Below, in pieces: positions 62,757 to 64,000 of a stretch of 64,000 nucleotides of DNA (the stretch's first letter is position 1; every line of letters begins with the position of its first letter). The notes below the pieces were generated by a model. The model saw nothing but the letters and a program-made list of their open reading frames with translations. It was not told the origin of the DNA and ran no database searches. Position numbers and translations under genes: made by a program. Source of the stretch: Hahella sp. HNIBRBA332 (GTDB lineage: Bacteria > Pseudomonadota > Gammaproteobacteria > Pseudomonadales > Oleiphilaceae); contig NZ_CP132203.1 of assembly GCF_030719035.1 (NCBI RefSeq), positions 2,976,001-3,040,000 on the forward strand. Direction: 5' to 3'.

Positions 62757-62914
62757 GTCTCCTTAAGAGCGCAGGAAGTTACTTCTCCTGTTTTGCGCTA
62801 GCGGCGACGCCAAGCTAACCAGCTTCGAAATCGCCGCCCCTTTTTCTGACGCGCTCTGCCCTTACTCATAAACCACACAGCGCAATCTGCTGGTGTTACA
62901 TGCTGCCTGGGCTG

Positions 62915-64000
62915 CTATGACTCGCTGGGAGTGGACTGACGAATATCCGCCGAGACCACCTTGTAAGGCGGCAATGCGTTGAGAATGATGCGCCCGTATG
63001 AGCGCGTCCACAGACGACGGTCCATAATCGAGATCTTACCGCTGTCCCTCTCGCTGCGCAGTAAGCGTCCGCATGCCTGTAGCAAACGTGTGATCGCGTC
63101 AGGCAGCACCACCTGGTTGAACGGATTGCCGCCCTTGGATTTCAGCCACTCCGCGTAGGTCGCCTCCACCGGGTCATCCGGTACGGCGAAAGGCAGCTTC
63201 GCAATAATGACATGCTTGAGATAGTCTCCAGGCAGGTCCAGCCCCTCAGCGAAACTGGCCAGACCAAACAGTACGCTGCCCTTATTTTCATCCACCCGCG
63301 AGCGGTGATTATCTATCAACTGGCCTTTGTTGCCTGAGTCCTGAGTTATGATCAGGCTCCCCAGTTTAGTGTCCGCCAAGGCGCGGGCGGCGAACTGCAT
63401 ATGTTTGCGCGCGCTGAACAGCACCAATGTAGCCTGCTTATCATCGATGATGCGCAGCAGCGCCTGGCTCAGCATTTCCAGATAGCTTTCGGAATCCTGC
63501 GGGTCGCGGCCAAGATCGCAAAGCTCAAGAGTGCAGTTGTTGTTGAAGTCAAACGGACTGTGGTGAATTGCAAAAATACTGCCGTCGGGAAGGCCCACTT
63601 GTCCCGCCAGTCGATCAAAACGTCCCGCCACACTCAGCGTGGCGGAGGTCAGCACACATCCAAACGCTCGCGACCACAGCCGCTTACGCAACAGATGCGC
63701 CGCATTGGTAGGGCTGACATGCACGACCACATCGCTATCCGTTTCTTTAGCCCAAGTCGTCAGCCAGCGGGCGGTTGGCGTATGGCCCTCCTGGACTTCC
63801 TCGCCCATGATTCTCCACACGTCTTCCAGATTCTCCACTTGCGACTGATACACAGACAGCGACATCACCGCCTGGTCATAAGCTTGTCGCTGCGCGCCGC
63901 CCGGCTGTTCTTTCTCCGCAAGATCCCGCAGACGCTTGAGCACCGCATCCAGCTCCTTGGTCATCTCGCCGACCTTATCCGCCATCGCCGCTGATAGCTT
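62915..64000 (-). CDS. dinG: DinG-family ATP-dependent DNA helicase (3' part)
   Basis: This is the C-terminal part of a superfamily 2 XPD-like helicase. The frame continues beyond the window edge (K-L-S-A-A before the first Met at 63985), so the internal Met is not the start and most of the N-terminal half, including the Walker A and iron-sulfur domain, lies outside. Visible motifs are TSATLSVAGRFDRLAGQVGL (motif III-like), VLFGLASFAEGLDLPGDYL (motif V) and QACGRLLRSERDSG (motif VI). DinG helps resolve R-loops and damaged forks. Confidence 0.92.
   Translation of the reverse strand, partial: KLSAAMADKVGEMTKELDAVLKRLRDLAEKEQPGGAQRQAYDQAVMSLSVYQSQVENLEDVWRIMGEEVQEGHTPTARWLTTWAKETDSDVVVHVSPTNAAHLLRKRLWSRAFGCVLTSATLSVAGRFDRLAGQVGLPDGSIFAIHHSPFDFNNNCTLELCDLGRDPQDSESYLEMLSQALLRIIDDKQATLVLFSARKHMQFAARALADTKLGSLIITQDSGNKGQLIDNHRSRVDENKGSVLFGLASFAEGLDLPGDYLKHVIIAKLPFAVPDDPVEATYAEWLKSKGGNPFNQVVLPDAITRLLQACGRLLRSERDSGKISIMDRRLWTRSYGRIILNALPPYKVVSADIRQSTPSES

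Noticed and set aside
1..64000. CRISPR arrays, IS elements, prophage, tRNA or rRNA genes
   Set aside because: No regularly spaced repeats, transposase, integrase or RNA gene signatures were seen by eye; short tRNAs cannot be excluded without a covariance search.

Overview
The window looks like chromosomal core sequence of a marine gammaproteobacterium. A Hahella-like member of the Oceanospirillales is my best guess. The reasons are the Pseudomonas-type gene order (comEC-exbB-exbD, lpxK-Trm112-kdsB-ptp-murB; nqrABCDEF next to gap and mfd; mfd-csiV; MTI phosphorylase-nagZ-psrA; pabB-thrH-cysH-cysB), a sodium-pumping NADH dehydrogenase, and an exosortase-type exopolysaccharide locus. No tRNA, rRNA, IS element, prophage or CRISPR array was seen. 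The organism assignment is inference from gene content and remembered synteny.

Layout. 1-4 kb: the edge of an XrtA/EpsH-type exopolysaccharide locus (start of a chain-length protein, outer-membrane export lipoprotein, priming glycosyltransferase) beside a nucleotide-sugar dehydrogenase. 4-8.8 kb: methylcitrate cycle operon prpR(GntR)-prpB-prpC-prpD with palindromic operators. 8.8-17.5 kb: a tightly overlapping envelope operon, comEC-exbB-exbD-msbA-lpxK-Trm112-kdsB-ptp-murB, all on the minus strand. 17.5-21.5 kb: DUF2062 protein, DAHP synthase, glycerophosphodiesterase and soluble transhydrogenase. 21.7-28.9 kb: nqrABCDEF with its two maturation genes, apbE and nqrM. 29.3-35.5 kb: long-form gap divergent from mfd-csiV. 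35.6-41.3 kb: MTI phosphorylase, MscS channel, nagZ, L,D-transpeptidase, psrA with tandem operators, and amtB. 41.7-47.8 kb: a membrane protein of unknown function, riboflavin synthase, a rhomboid protease with a repeat tail facing a zinc-ribbon/TPR membrane protein, and holB. 48-51 kb: tgpA-DUF58. 51.2-53.4 kb: three small secreted proteins sharing a mature N-terminal motif. 54-59.8 kb: pabB/thrH (overlapping tail to tail), a possible 30-residue membrane peptide, two tandem small-RNA-like units, then a sulfur module (cysH, cysB, TauE/SafE exporter). 59.9-64 kb: an orphan MalT-type regulator and the 3' part of dinG.

The most interesting material lies outside the housekeeping genes. It comprises the trio of secreted AELK-type proteins with a long regulatory region containing a LacI-type palindrome, the pair of compact hairpin-plus-terminator units before cysH, a short hydrophobic ORF with a good ribosome binding site, and the rhomboid/zinc-ribbon pair. 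No complete undescribed multi-gene system is obvious; these are leads, not demonstrations.
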